The position numbers were made by a program, and so were the translations under genes. DNA of 64,000 bases, taken from Typhlomys cinereus. Lineage: Eukaryota; Chordata; Mammalia; Rodentia; Platacanthomyidae. Of this stretch, positions 45,201 through 56,896 are shown piece after piece; positions within the stretch are counted from its first letter, which is position 1, and the number at the start of each line of letters is the position of its first letter. The notes under the pieces were generated by a model. The model saw only the letters and a program-made list of their open reading frames with translations, was not told the DNA's origin and did no database searches. Location of the stretch: the NCBI GenBank assembly GCA_023101885.1, contig JALPQD010000636.1, forward strand, positions 226,001 to 290,000. The letters are read 5' to 3'.

Positions 45201-45906
45201 TATAATACATTTTTATTATTATTTCAGCTCATACAAACTTAATAGGTACACCAATTCCCTCCCTCCCTCCTCCAGGCCCCGAACCCCCTGCCCCCCCTCC
45301 CCTCACCCTTCCGGCCCCATCCCCCATGCCTCCTGCCCCGATTCCCAGAGTCCTTTCTTGTGCATGCCTGACTCTCCTCTGGGCCCTCCTCTCCAATGAC
45401 GTACAAGGACCCAGTGGCATTTCCCTGAACCCTTTCCTGTATTCCCCTTAAGCATAGGAACACTACTGTGGCTGTCAATCCCTTGCTTCCAAGGATCTTG
45501 GTGCCTTTAGCAGAGGTTAGACTTTGTGAAGTCAATAGTGTGTTGGACATTGCGCCGGGCATGCAATGTCCAATTATGATTGCTTCGGCCCTAACTTATG
45601 TGGAGTATCTTGCAAATCATTGCTCCTCCCATCCTTTTGCTCTTACACTCTTATCGCCCCCTCTTCCGCAAATGTCCCTGAGCTTCAGGATGGGGAGAGA
45701 TTAGTCTGGCCGAGTTCTAGGTGGTTGATATAGAGTCTCTGAAGTTCTGGATAGTGGTTCATTGATTTTCTTTTGCAGTTTTGTTGCTCCTGTAATGCCC
45801 TTCACTCCATCGTGATGGGCACTGTATGTCACCCCCCTGGCCAGAGACAGAAAGCTGTTAAACTGGAGTCTTATTATAAGAGCACATTCAAGAGTAGATG
45901 TAATAC

Positions 45907-45944
45907 TTATACCCAAAAGTGGAATCGCAGGGTCATATGGCATT
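45907..45944 (-). other. ORF2-derived 38-nt segment inside the L1-9 3' UTR, R2 copy
   Basis: 'ttatacccaaaagtggaatc' and the following 18 bases repeat the ORF2 end at 46554-46591 with one difference. They replace about 22 bases present in other 3' UTRs (for example 17040-17062). The same block occurs at 57605-57642 and, in L1-I, at 8612-8649. Confidence 0.9.
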
Positions 45945-46266
45945 AGGCAATGGGAGGGGTCAATCACCTGTTTGCAAAATGGTTACTTTTTAATCTGCCG
46001 GACTATATGCCCTCCCCTTCTGGTGAGTTCATACCCCCTTAGTTGTAAATGATCAGGAACGAATTGTGAACTTAACTAGGTGTCACATTACTTTCTTGCA
46101 GTCCTCGATGGAGGCCTATTTTCTCTACTGTGACATGGTCACTTCTCTCCTTGTTTCTGGTGTGGCCCTCCAACCCCATCCCTCCTGTTCATAATCCTTG
46201 CAATTACTGTAGGTAATACATAGATTTACCTATGAGTGTCTCAAGATGGGCTGGGTGGGTTTGGTA

Positions 46267-47349
46267 TTAGGAGCCACCTATTAGGGAGTACATACGGCGC
46301 TTAATTTTCTGGGTCTGGACTACATCACTTAATATAATTGTTCCTAATGACATCCATTTTCCAGCAAATTCCAGTAATTCATCATTTTTGATGGCTGAGT
46401 AGTACTCCATTGTATAGATGTACCATGGTTTCCTTATCCACTTGTCAACTGTTGGACATTTGGGTTGATTCCATGTCTTTGCTATTGTAAACAGTGCTGC
46501 TATGAACATGGCCATACTTGTGCTATCGAGGTGAACCTCTGCTGTATGGGGGGTTATACCCAAAAGTGGAATCGCAGGATCATATGGCATTTCAATCTTT
46601 AATTTCTTTAAGAATCTCCAGACGGCTCGCCAGAGTGGCTGCATGAGCCTGCACTCCCACCAGCAATGTAGGAGAGTTCCCCTCTCTCCACATCCTCTCC
46701 AGCATTTGTTGTTGTTTGTGTTGTGGATTTTTGCCATCCTGACCGGGGTGAGATGATATCTCAGGGAAGTTTTGATTTGCATTTCCCTGATGGCTAAAGA
46801 AGTGGAGCATTTTTTAAGATATTTGTTAGACATTTTAATTTCATCCCTGGTAAAATTTCTTTTAAGTTCCAGGGCCCATTTTTTAATTGGGCCATTGGTT
46901 TCCTTGATGTTTAGTTTTCTAAGTTCTTCGTGCACTCTGGACAGTTGAGCTCTATCAGATATGTGGTTAGTGAAGATTTTCTCCCATTCTGTGGGTTGCC
47001 TTTGAGCTCGTGTTACAGTCTCTTTATCTGAACAGAAGCTCTTTAATTTCACAAGATCCCAACTGTTGAGAGTTGGTAGCAGTGACTGTGCCATTGGATG
47101 TCTCTTTAGGAAGTGTTGGCCTAGCCCAATCAGCTCGAGGGAGTTCCCTATCCTTTCAACTATGGTTTTTATAGTCTCTGGCCTGAAATCAAGGTCCTTG
47201 ATCCATTTGGAATTAAGTCTTGTACATGGTGACAAGTATGGGTCCAGCTTTAATCTTCTGCATGTGGAGATCCAGTTTTGCCAGCACCATTTGTTGAAGA
47301 TGCTGTTCTTTTTCCATTGGATTCTTTGGGCCCCTTTGTCAAAGACCAA
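46267..47349 (-). pseudogene. L1-9 ORF2 C-terminal fragment, open for 360 codons
   Basis: The longest open frame in the window. It starts at an internal Met (VFDKGAQ follows), passes the Cys/His segment (CX3CX7HX4C) and ends LIGGS and stop at 46267. It is the C-terminal third of ORF2 without endonuclease or RT active sites, so it is not a functional enzyme. The open frame reflects the youth of the insertion. The R3 copy is broken by a 16-bp deletion and a TAG. Confidence 0.92.
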
Positions 47350-47840
47350 ATGGATGTAATTTTGTGGGCTTATATCTGGGTCTTCAATCCTTATCCATTG
47401 ATCTATACCAAGGAGGTAAAAGACCTTTACAATGAAAACTTTAAAACCGTAAAGAAAGAAATTGCAGAAGACACCAGAAGGTGGAAAGACCTCCCATGTT
47501 CCTGGATTGGCAGAATCAACATCGTAAAAATGACCATCCTACCAAAGGCAATATACAAATTCAATGCTATACCAATTAAGATACCAAAGCAATTCTTTAA
47601 AGAAGTTGACCAAACAATCTCAAAATTCATATGGAGGCACAAAAGACCCAGGATAGCAAAGACAATCCTGAGTAACAAAAACACTGCTGGAGGTATTACT
47701 ATACCAAACCTTAGTCTATACTACAAATCCATAGTTATAAAAACAGCCTGGTACTGTGTCTTTTTTTTAATGAGTTAATTCCATTGTCTTTCAAAATTAT
47801 AATTGAGAAATGATTGTTGATTCCTTTCGTTTTAAAAGCC

Positions 47841-48134
47841 TTTTATTCAGGGTGTGTGTGTGTTTGTGTGTGTGTGACCGTCCGCCCGCGGGTGTGTATT
47901 AGAAGGCACTGTGTGACCCTGTCGAGGACCAAGGGTGACTTTGGGAGTCATCGTGAATTATTTCTACCTCCTTCTTGCTTTACTCTGGGATTTCCCAGGC
48001 TCCACCCACCAGCACTGGAAATGCAGGACGCTGCCATTTTTGCCTGTTGTTTTTTACGTGGCACCTGGGATCCCAACTTGGGACAATCTGCTTGTGAGAC
48101 AAAGTCTTAACACCTGAGTCATCTCTCCAGCCCC
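47841..48134 (-). mobile_element. tRNA-derived SINE between L1-7 and L1-8, R2 copy
   Basis: Counterpart of 19487-19778, with its head at 48134 and a TG-rich tail at about 47851-47878. Confidence 0.9.
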
Positions 48135-51100
48135 AGAAGCAATGTATCCTGTTTCAGTTTCGGTACATTGTATATGTTTAGAAATATATCCACTTCTTCC
48201 CGATTGTCAAATTTTGTAGAGTATATATTTTCAGCTTGTGTCCTTTTAATTCTCTGAAATTCCTTTGCATCATTTGTGAAAGAAGTTTCATCTCTAATCA
48301 TATTGATTCTGTTTTCTCTCTTCATTTTCATCGATTTAACTGTGTTCTCACTCTCACCTTTAAAAAAAACAATATTTTTGTTGATTTTTTTGTATTTTTT
48401 AAAATATCATTTATTTCCCCCTTATTTATCTTCTTGTCTACTACTTTTGAATTTGGTTTCTTCTTCTTTCCCTGGAACTTTAATTTGCATTGTTACATTA
48501 TTTGTTTGTGCTGCTTCTAATTGTTCTCATGTCCGTGGTTGAGTGCTAATAACTTTCCTCTTAGGATAACCTTCATTGTGTCCCACCAATTTGTGTATGT
48601 TGAGATTTCGTTATCGTTGTGGTCTAGAGATTTTTTAATATCCATTTTGATTTCAGCCCACACCAATATTCTATTCAGTAACATGTTGTTTAGTTTCCAG
48701 GCATCCGTTTATGTGCTTTCTGCTCTGTTTACCTTATGGATGTCTAGCTAAATTCCATGGTAATTAGACAGAATGTCGGGCACAGTCTCAATTTTCCTGT
48801 ATTTGTGGAGGGTTGTTTTGTGTCTGAGTAAGTCGTCACTTTTGGATATAGTTCCATGTAGTGCTGAAAAGAATGAGTATTCCTTAGTGTTGGAGGGAAA
48901 GGTCAATCTGGTCCCATGTGTCTCTGTTTGTTCAGTTTGTGACGCTTAAAACTGTTGGTTGATGAGAGTCAGCTGCTGGATACCTCAATTGTTGTTACGT
49001 TTCGGTTAATTTTTTGTTTCATAGGTATTAGTGTTTAACCAGTTTTGCATGGTCGTATATTCAGTGCACATATTTAGAATTGTGAAATCATCTCGCTGGA
49101 TTGTTCCTTTAATGAATATGTAATATCCCTCTATTTCCATTATCATTTGTTTTGGTTTGAATTATATTTTGTTAGATACTGCAATGGCAACTCCTGCTTA
49201 TTTCCTATTTCCATTTGCTTTGCAGTACCTTTGATCACACCTTCACCCTGAAATAGTGCCTGTTTTTCATGGTTATTTCTGTTTCATGCGGACAGAGAAT
49301 TTTTAATCCACCTGTTGGCCTCTGACTCTTGTTTAGGGAGTTGAGTCCGCTAATACTTAATTCTGGGCTTGTGATATATTTATTTTTTCCCATCAGTTTG
49401 TAAATTTTGTGCTTTTTATTTTGACGGTATTTTTTTAGTGGTTGTGCAACATTATTCTTCCATTCTGGCCTCTTGAGTGTGTTTATCAGTTTTTAAGTTT
49501 TTAGCATTTTGTTAGCATTTTCTGCAGATCCGACTTGGTGGCCACATCAGCCTCAGATATATTTTCTCATAGAAAATTTTTCGTTCACTTCTAATAATAA
49601 CTGATAGTTTAGTTGTGTGTAGGTGCCTGGGTTGGCATTCGTGATCCTTCATAACTTGAAATATCTGCCTCCAAGCTCTTCTGACTTCGGTTTCCATTGA
49701 AAAATATGTTATTTTGATAGGCTTGCCTTTAAATGTCACAGCTTTTCCTTTTGGCAGCTCTGAAATATTTCTCTTTTTCTGTATCTGCAGTGTTTTGATG
49801 GTTTCTTCTGATGTGTCTATATTCTCATACCATATGATTTTTTTTTTTTGGTATACATCTTATGGTTGGATCAGTAACACTTTATGTGTAGAAAATTTTT
49901 GGTTATGCTGCTGTGGGAAATAAGTTCTAGACGGTTTCGTGGGTTTCTTGTTCTGGAATTCCATGAATGTGTAAATGTGGGTTCTTCCTGATGTTGCTAT
50001 TTTTTTCTCCCATCTTATGTCTTATGCTCCAGTTCTGATTTTCTATGTTCTGCTTGATCAGTTATTTTGGTGAGACTTTCTATTGAGGTTTCTTTTGTAC
50101 TCAGTTTGGTTTTTATTTCAAGTTTTATTTTGGTTTGGGTTTCCTCAACCGTTCTATGCATACTTTGATTCCTCCATTATGTACTTCATCCCGTTTAGCT
50201 GCTTATTGTTTGCCTGTTCACATTTCTTTATGCTATCATTCATTTCCTCTCATAATTTGTCTTGTTACTTTGATTTCTTTGATTGTATTAGTAGCACACT
50301 TTTGGAATTCATTGTGTTGATTATTGTTTTAATGGCTAATTTCTGAGAAATTGTGCTCATTGGGATCTATCATTACTGGATTGGTTTTTATGCAGGAGAT
50401 ATTTTTTCCTTATATTTGGCGTATGTTGTGGTTTAATGACACAGCTTTTCGATATTCTGGGAGGTCTTTGACTGTTTTCTTTGGTATGTACTTCTGGCTC
50501 TCGTGAGTCAAATGAGATTTCCCCACTTTGATAGTTGTTTGAAGGGCATCCCTGGATTTGAATGGATTGGTGTTGTTTAAGAGATAGCTTGGGGTTACGT
50601 AGTGATGTTTTGTTTGTATGGTACCTGCAGTCAACTTGATGTGTCTATGTCCAGCTCTGGTTTGGAGGAGAAAGAATGTATGCTATAATTCAAGTAGAGT
50701 AGGTTTGGTAGGTGAAGTTGGGTTTCAGTACCAAAATAGCTTCAGGAGTATATGATAGTGGTGGGTATGATATTTAGGAATGAGGGGTTAGAGTTTAGGG
50801 ACAGAGGACAGATTTTGTGATTTATTATGAATATGAGAGGGTAAAGGTCTCAAGATCCTGTAGGGATGAGTGTATGGGGTGTTTGTGTATTGTGTGAAGG
50901 TTTTAAGCAGGAGTGGAGGTCACCTGAGGAAAATGGTAAATAAAAGGGTAACCTACCTTATGGTTGGAGGATAAGGCTGTCTTGTGTTGAATGGTGAGGT
51001 TCTCAGAGTTCTCATTTAGATAAGGATGGTCCACAGCTTTTCATTTCTATGGTTTAGAGTAGATTTCTGAATTTTTTTTCTTTTTTCTTTATGTAATTAT

Positions 51101-51478
51101 CAGGGGAAGACTGTTTAAAAGTTCCTGGGACATGGGCAGTGGTAGGACCTTTGAATGGTACTGAGAAATATGGGTAGGAGTGAGATGCCATAGTATTTTT
51201 ACTTCTGAAAGATTATATAACTTATTTTCTTGCTTTACCATGTGCGTTAAGTGATTGTCAATTAAATGAGATGAAATGAAAACTCATTCACCTGCAAGCA
51301 GAGTTATGATTTCAAATTTGATCCTTGTGTCTTCCGTAAGTACAAATTGGAGCTTTCTTCTGTATATTATAATTTCTGAGAAATGAAGCAGTATATTCTT
51401 TGCTGAATAGGGCATTGACATTTGATTGGTTTTCTTCATTTTAATTTCTGTTTTTCCAAGTGATGTGTTATATTTTAT
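48135..51478 (-). mobile_element. L1-8, R2 copy: ORF2 N-terminal half, ORF1 and 5' UTR
   Basis: On the minus strand: 5' UTR from about 51478, ORF1 about 50422-49512 (start codon ACG; C-terminal 75 residues open at 49739-49512), and ORF2 about 49365-48135. No private insertion. All genes are broken. Confidence 0.82.
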
Positions 51479-53130
51479 TTTTTTTAAAATGATAGTCTTG
51501 CTATATTTGACATATTGTGATGAATTAATGGTTCTTAATTAATGTTCAGTGTCCAATCACTGCAACGTTTTGCCTATTTCTGGATCTAGACAGTAAGGAT
51601 GAACTAGCGCCAAGCTGCTGTATCATAATCCTGGCCCACAATCGATGAAGAGCAGCATGACACTAGCTTTTGACAAAGAGTCACATATCCATTACTGTCT
51701 AGTTCTAAGGTGGACTTGTGACACGGGACTGATGAACTCATCTATTAACTATATGAACTGTAATGGATTTTCAGTGGAATAGTGCCACATACGCTGATGT
51801 CATACACTGATGTTGATTTACTGCCCCATCCACTAGTAGGCTTAGGCATGGAGCATATGGAATGCACTAAGGATTAGGTTTCATAATTCCGCCATTAAAT
51901 TCCAGAGCAATATAACTAATATGTATTACCTCCCCTGACTAAGTGAATAAGGTTCTTGGTATGCAGTGCTTCCCGTGATTTGGGTAGTATAGAAGTAAAC
52001 AGAAAGTTGTTCACACAGGATAATCCTAAATTTGTTCATTCCTGAGTTTTATGTCTTAGGATCTTCACAGTCTCTGGTGTACACCGTAGACCACCTAATA
52101 ATAGCTGTGTGATTGGCTCATACCAACGCCAGGGTAAAGTTAACTAGCTACACCAAGTACACAGGAGTGCTGAGAAAGGGACAAGAGGTACCTGTTAGAT
52201 CACAGGTCACTCTAGATATGCCAAAATATACCAACACCCTGAATCAACTTCTTCGTCTTATCCACCTACCCCGGGAATAGTCCCACACACCATAAGCTGG
52301 GTCTTCCCCATCAATCAGACTATCTCCTCCAGGTTTGCTCAGGACTTGAGTCACCTTGCTAATTCTTCATAAGTATATTTAAAGGCTCAGTCCTTAGTTG
52401 TCAAGCATTTACCTGTATTTACCATGCTTAGTGAGTAAGGAAGAACTAGTGCTCCTGTATCATAATCCTGGCCCACAATCGATGAAGAGCAACATGACAC
52501 TAGCTTATGACAAAGAGTCACACATCCATTACTCCTCTTGCTGGATTTGTCTTACTTTGCTTAATATCATGGCCCCCAGGTTTATTGAAGTTCTCAAACC
52601 TTGTAGAACTTCCTTATTTATAAGGGTGTTCAGTGTTCTTCCATGCCATGTTTGACTTTCTGTTTGGCTAATAATGTCTTACGTTATGGATGGAGAGAAG
52701 GCAGTTTAATTTGCTCCTACTAGTAGGATGTTCTCTGTACAGTCCAGGTACCTCCATTATAGTTTTACCATTTCAAATGTGATCCTAACTTTGGAATTAG
52801 CGAAAGATATTATTACAATTATAATTCTTCTGATAATGTAAACTATAAGGCCATTATTAGGTTTGAATGTTGAGGTTGACTACTTGCCTATGACAAAATC
52901 TGTCACATAAGCATAGAATTGGAAGCCTACTGACCTGCTTATCCAGTATTGTGGTAACATTCATTCCAAGGTAGCTAGTGATGCATTTTTCAAAAATGTC
53001 ACGTGGTTCTGCAAAGTACTACAAATGTGTTTTTTGAATGATCTTCAGCGGTGGCCTTACATTGTTTGAATTCATTACTACTTCATTTCTATATATGAGC
53101 AATTACAAGCCCCTTTATCTGTAATTTTTG
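51479..53130. other. Unrecognised left part of the array unit, R3 copy
   Basis: Matches 39787-41430. Its first bases ('gacatattgtgatgaattaa') match R4 better than R2, as expected if R4 is the next product of the same amplification. Confidence 0.65.
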
Positions 53131-53590
53131 TTACATTTTTATGTCATTTTTTTGCCTGATTAATCAGACTCAATAGGCAACCCCTACTTCTCCCTACCTC
53201 CTCCATTTCCCCTTGTTGTATGTCCTTTCACTCTCCCTCCCTACTTACTCTCTACCCCGCAACCACTTTTCCTTCCCTGCTCATCTCTTGGTGCTTCCTG
53301 CTTTCTCTCTCCCAGCCTCCAGAGCATCCATTTATGCGGGCACTGAATTTCCCTCTGAGTCATCTACACTAGTTAGGGTTCAGGACACAGTGGCGTAGCT
53401 TGCGGCCCTTTTTTGGGCTCCACGCTAGTATGGGAACTCTATTATGCCTGTTTAACTACCCTTGCCTTTAAGATCCTACTGCCTGAATCCTTCTCCCCTG
53501 TGATCCCTGCTAGACTTTGGGGGGTTGTTGACATGTCAGCCATTGTCCAGGTCAGGCAGGATCCAATAACGTTGTGGCTTGTAAATTTTG
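53131..53590 (-). mobile_element. Old L1 3' UTR fragment, R3 copy
   Basis: Counterpart of 41431-41890, nearly identical. Confidence 0.8.
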
Positions 53591-54449
53591 GGAAAAAAAA
53601 TTATTGTGAAAGTAAATAGTAGCAAAAGAAAGGAGGAAAACCCCATGACTTACATTCAAATTGACTTGTAGGTGATAATGTCTGTAAGGTTACTACAGAT
53701 GCAAGTGAAGGAAGGTGTCCATAATGGGAGGATGTTTCAGGGAATCCCACAGTGCCATGTGAGTAAGGTTGATGAGCCAGTGATCGAGGGAGAAAATGTT
53801 TTGAATTGCAAGAGAAAAATTCACTCTTTCTTTCAACGAACATCCAAATCTCCACTCCTTCAAGTACTGACTACATCAGAGTGTTAGTTAGTATTCATTA
53901 GTAAACAATAGGCAAAGACTTGTACTTTAATGTAGTGTTTATTTTCTACTATGAGAGAGACAGAATAAATATAAAGTAGCATGTCGGTACATTGCTTTGT
54001 GTTTGATTTGGGTGAAAGTGTGGAAAGGAAATTAAACAGAAAAGAATGCAGTCAGAAATAGGAAATGAACATTGATCTTGAATGTGCTCTTCTCCTTTGT
54101 ATTGTCTTTGTGAAGTGTCAGCATGAATGTGATAGTGTCTTCAGTGCACAAGAGTCTGAAGGTGATTTTCCTATCTTAAGCTGGGAGGTATTTCCTTCCA
54201 CTGCTTCGGCCTTCCAAATTCTGACTAAAGGTTCCTCTGTAGCATTCATCCCTGATGCAAGAAAGAGCCAAGGGTCTTTCAGTAGGACTGCTTTCCAGGG
54301 AGCAGTCATGGATTTTCAAATTAAAGGCCCCTTCTGTTGTGTCCACTAAATCTTGTGGCCATGGTTTTCCTGAGCCAGAGACCATCTGGCATTTTCCAGG
54401 TCACACTGGCAGATTAATATTCTGCTCGCTTGTTACCTAAGAGGATTTA
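53591..54449. other. Unrecognised unit sequence, R3 copy
   Basis: Counterpart of 41891-42753. The 84-codon minus frame at 53855-53601 has the same translation as in R2. The frame near 54309-54118 is changed by a one-base difference from R2 (cacaagag against caacaagag), which argues against coding. Confidence 0.5.
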
Positions 54450-54901
54450 AACGGGCTGGCATGCACATAAGGGGAACCTGCATTTAGTTCCAGCAGGGGA
54501 CGAAAGGACTTGGAGTATAGAATCATAGGGAGAAGTCACCTGACCCCACTGGACCAATCATAGTCCTCCAGCAGCCCCTATCCCTTGTGACTGTTGGGTG
54601 TTGGGAGGTAGACGCCATCACGCCTGTTGGTGGCAAGATCAAGAAAGAAAAGCTTCCTGCTCTTCAGTTCTTCAAAAGTGAGAAGATTTTTCTCTGCTCT
54701 TTCCTTTGGGCAAATTACTAGGGTATCTTCTTATTAATTCAACCAATTTGGAGCTGAATTGCCTAGCGCTAAATTCCGGAGATGAGTCGGCAATCTCCTC
54801 AGAGTATCCCCTCGGTTATCAAAATTAGGCAGGCACCTAGTTTATTCTGTGGTTCATTTCATCCTTTCTCATAGAATTCTTCAAACATCTGTTTTCCCCT
54901 T

Positions 54902-55042
54902 CCACGACTTATATTGCTGTGTGGGACTTTGCGTCAACCTGTAGCGGGACTTCGCGCCAACCGTTAACGGGACTTCGCGTCCACCTGTGGCGGCCATTTT
55001 CAGGGCTGCCGTAGGATTTTGAGTTCGGATGCCGTGAGACCT
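54902..55042. promoter_or_regulatory. CpG-rich promoter-like core, R3 copy
   Basis: Same as R1 and R2. The 23-bp repeats are at 54923-54945, 54946-54968 and 54969-54991, with the YY1-like motif at 54989-55000. Confidence 0.5.
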
Positions 55043-55452
55043 CTCGTGTTCCATCTCATTCGAATCTTCCCTTGGTTATCTCATGGTATCCTTTAAAAAT
55101 AGTAGTGATTGTGTGTATAGTTATTTATTTCCCTTTCTCTTTTATTTAATTTCGTTCAGAAAACTGTACTTGTGTCTAAAGTACAAAGCCATGCTCATTT
55201 GCTGGCTTTTCCCAGGCTGCGGTAGGATTTTGAGTTCTAAGGCTGAATGGCTGTGAGACTTCATTTCAAAAAAGTTTATAGGCCTTGTATTCATCTCATT
55301 TGTTTGTCCTTAGGTTTCTCATGACAGCCTTTGAAAATAGTAATAATTTTTTCCAATCATGCAAGGTGCTTGTGTGTGTGTGTGTGTGTGTGTATGTGCC
55401 TGTGTGCATGTGTGTGCCTGTGTGTTCGTGCATGCGTGTGTGTTTATATATA

Positions 55453-56896
55453 TCGTTTTCTTTTTTAATTCTATCTTTATTGAGATGGGTATTAGCATAA
55501 TATTATCTTCATAGAAAGGATTTGGAAGTGTTCCTTCCTTTGCTATTTCACGGAATTGTTTAAGGAGTCCTGGTGTTAGTTGTGCTTTAAATGACTGGCA
55601 GAATTCTGCACTGAATTCATCTAGTCTTCAACGTTTTTTGGAGGGAAGGTTGGCAATTACTTCTTTAATTTCATCATTCGTTATAGGACAATTTACATAA
55701 TTCAGCTCACCAGATTCAATTTAGGTATGTTTTGTCTACTTAGAAATTCAGTCAATTAATTCTCTGAATTTCCATCGTATCAGTTCTAGTAACTCCATTT
55801 TCATCTCTAATTTTGTTAATTTGGGTTTTCTCTCTTTTGGTTTTGGTAAATTTGGCTAAGGGTTATCCATCTTACTGGTTTTCTTTTTTTTCTTTTTAAA
55901 GAACCGGCTTTTTGTTTGATTGATTGATTGTATCACATCATTTTCCTTATCTTAATTTTGGATATTTCTGCCCTTATTTACTAATCTCTGCATGCCTACT
56001 TCTATTGGGATAGGATTGCTCTTGTGTGACTAAAGCTTTAATTTCCATTGTTAATTTATTTACTGGTGAACTTTTCTTTTTTTTTTTTTTTGATATGTTA
56101 CTTGAGTGTTGTAAAATTACTTTTTAGGATAGCCTTCACTGTGTCCCAGAGATTTTGATATCTTGTATGTTCATTATCTTTCACTTCCAGAAATTTTCAC
56201 ATTTTCTTTTTCACTTCGTTCTGAACCTAATCCTTGTCAAGTACCATGGGATTGAATTCCCAACAGTAGAATATTTTCTGGCATTTGTTTTGTTGAGAAA
56301 GTTTACCTATATTCCATGGTGGTCTGTCAAGGTAGAGAGTATAACTGCCACATTCCTATGTATTGAAGATTCATTTTTGGCCAGTGTTAGACAAAGGTCC
56401 TGGGCTTCTGAGAAGAATGTTTATTCTTTGGTGTTTGGAAGAGAGGTTGGGTAGACATCGGTCAGGTCCATTGATAATGGTTTGACTCAGCTCCAGTGTG
56501 TCTCTGTTGTGTGTTTGGCCTTTTGCCCTGTCCACCTTTGAGAGTGGGTTATTGAAGTCCCCTACTATTACCATTTTTGAGGTGATTTGTTGTTTTAGAC
56601 ATTGTAGTGTTTCTGCAACGAACATGGATAACCTCGTATTTAGTGTATACGTGCTCAGTATTGTGGTGTCTTCCTGATGAATCATTCCTTTGACTTGTTT
56701 TGGTTTAAAGTCTATTTTTTCAGATAGTATAATTCCTACATCTGCTTGTTTTCTTGATCCATAAGCTTGAAGTCTTTTTGACTAGCCTTTTACTCTGAGA
56801 ATGCCCCTGATTTTCTGGTTGAGATATATTTCCTGATGGAAACAGATTGATTGGTTGGGATTTCCAATCCATGTTTGTATCCTGTGTCTTTTTTTT
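55453..56896 (-). pseudogene. L1-7 ORF2 fragment, R3 copy
   Basis: Counterpart of 43757-45200. The endonuclease piece is open at 56685-56371 (104 residues). It resumes at 59451 after the twin-primed L1. Confidence 0.87.

Larger units (their letters stand above)
45201..47753 (-). mobile_element. Twin-primed L1 (L1-9), R2 copy, with TSD
   Basis: The minus part (45201 to about 47403) covers the 3' UTR and ORF2 C-terminal region. The part from about 47404 to 47753 is in plus orientation and covers the adjacent upstream ORF2 segment, equivalent to L1-A 1935-2286. Only about 16 bases of ORF2 are missing between the two parts. This is the classical 5' inversion left by twin priming. A 15-bp TSD (ctgtgtctttttttt) lies at 45186-45200 and 47754-47768. 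R0 and R1 have the empty site. Confidence 0.95.
39787..51478. repeat. Tandem array unit R2
   Basis: An 11.69-kb unit repeated as R3 with an offset of about 11,692-11,698 bp up to 58,570 and about 11,682 bp after it. The change of about 16 bp is explained by a deletion in R3. It contains all unit components and the twin-primed L1 at 45201-47753. Confidence 0.95.

Noticed and set aside
54065..54349. A 94-codon plus frame as a conserved gene
   Set aside because: A one-base difference between R2 and R3 breaks or shifts it, and R1 does not keep it. There is no recognisable domain.
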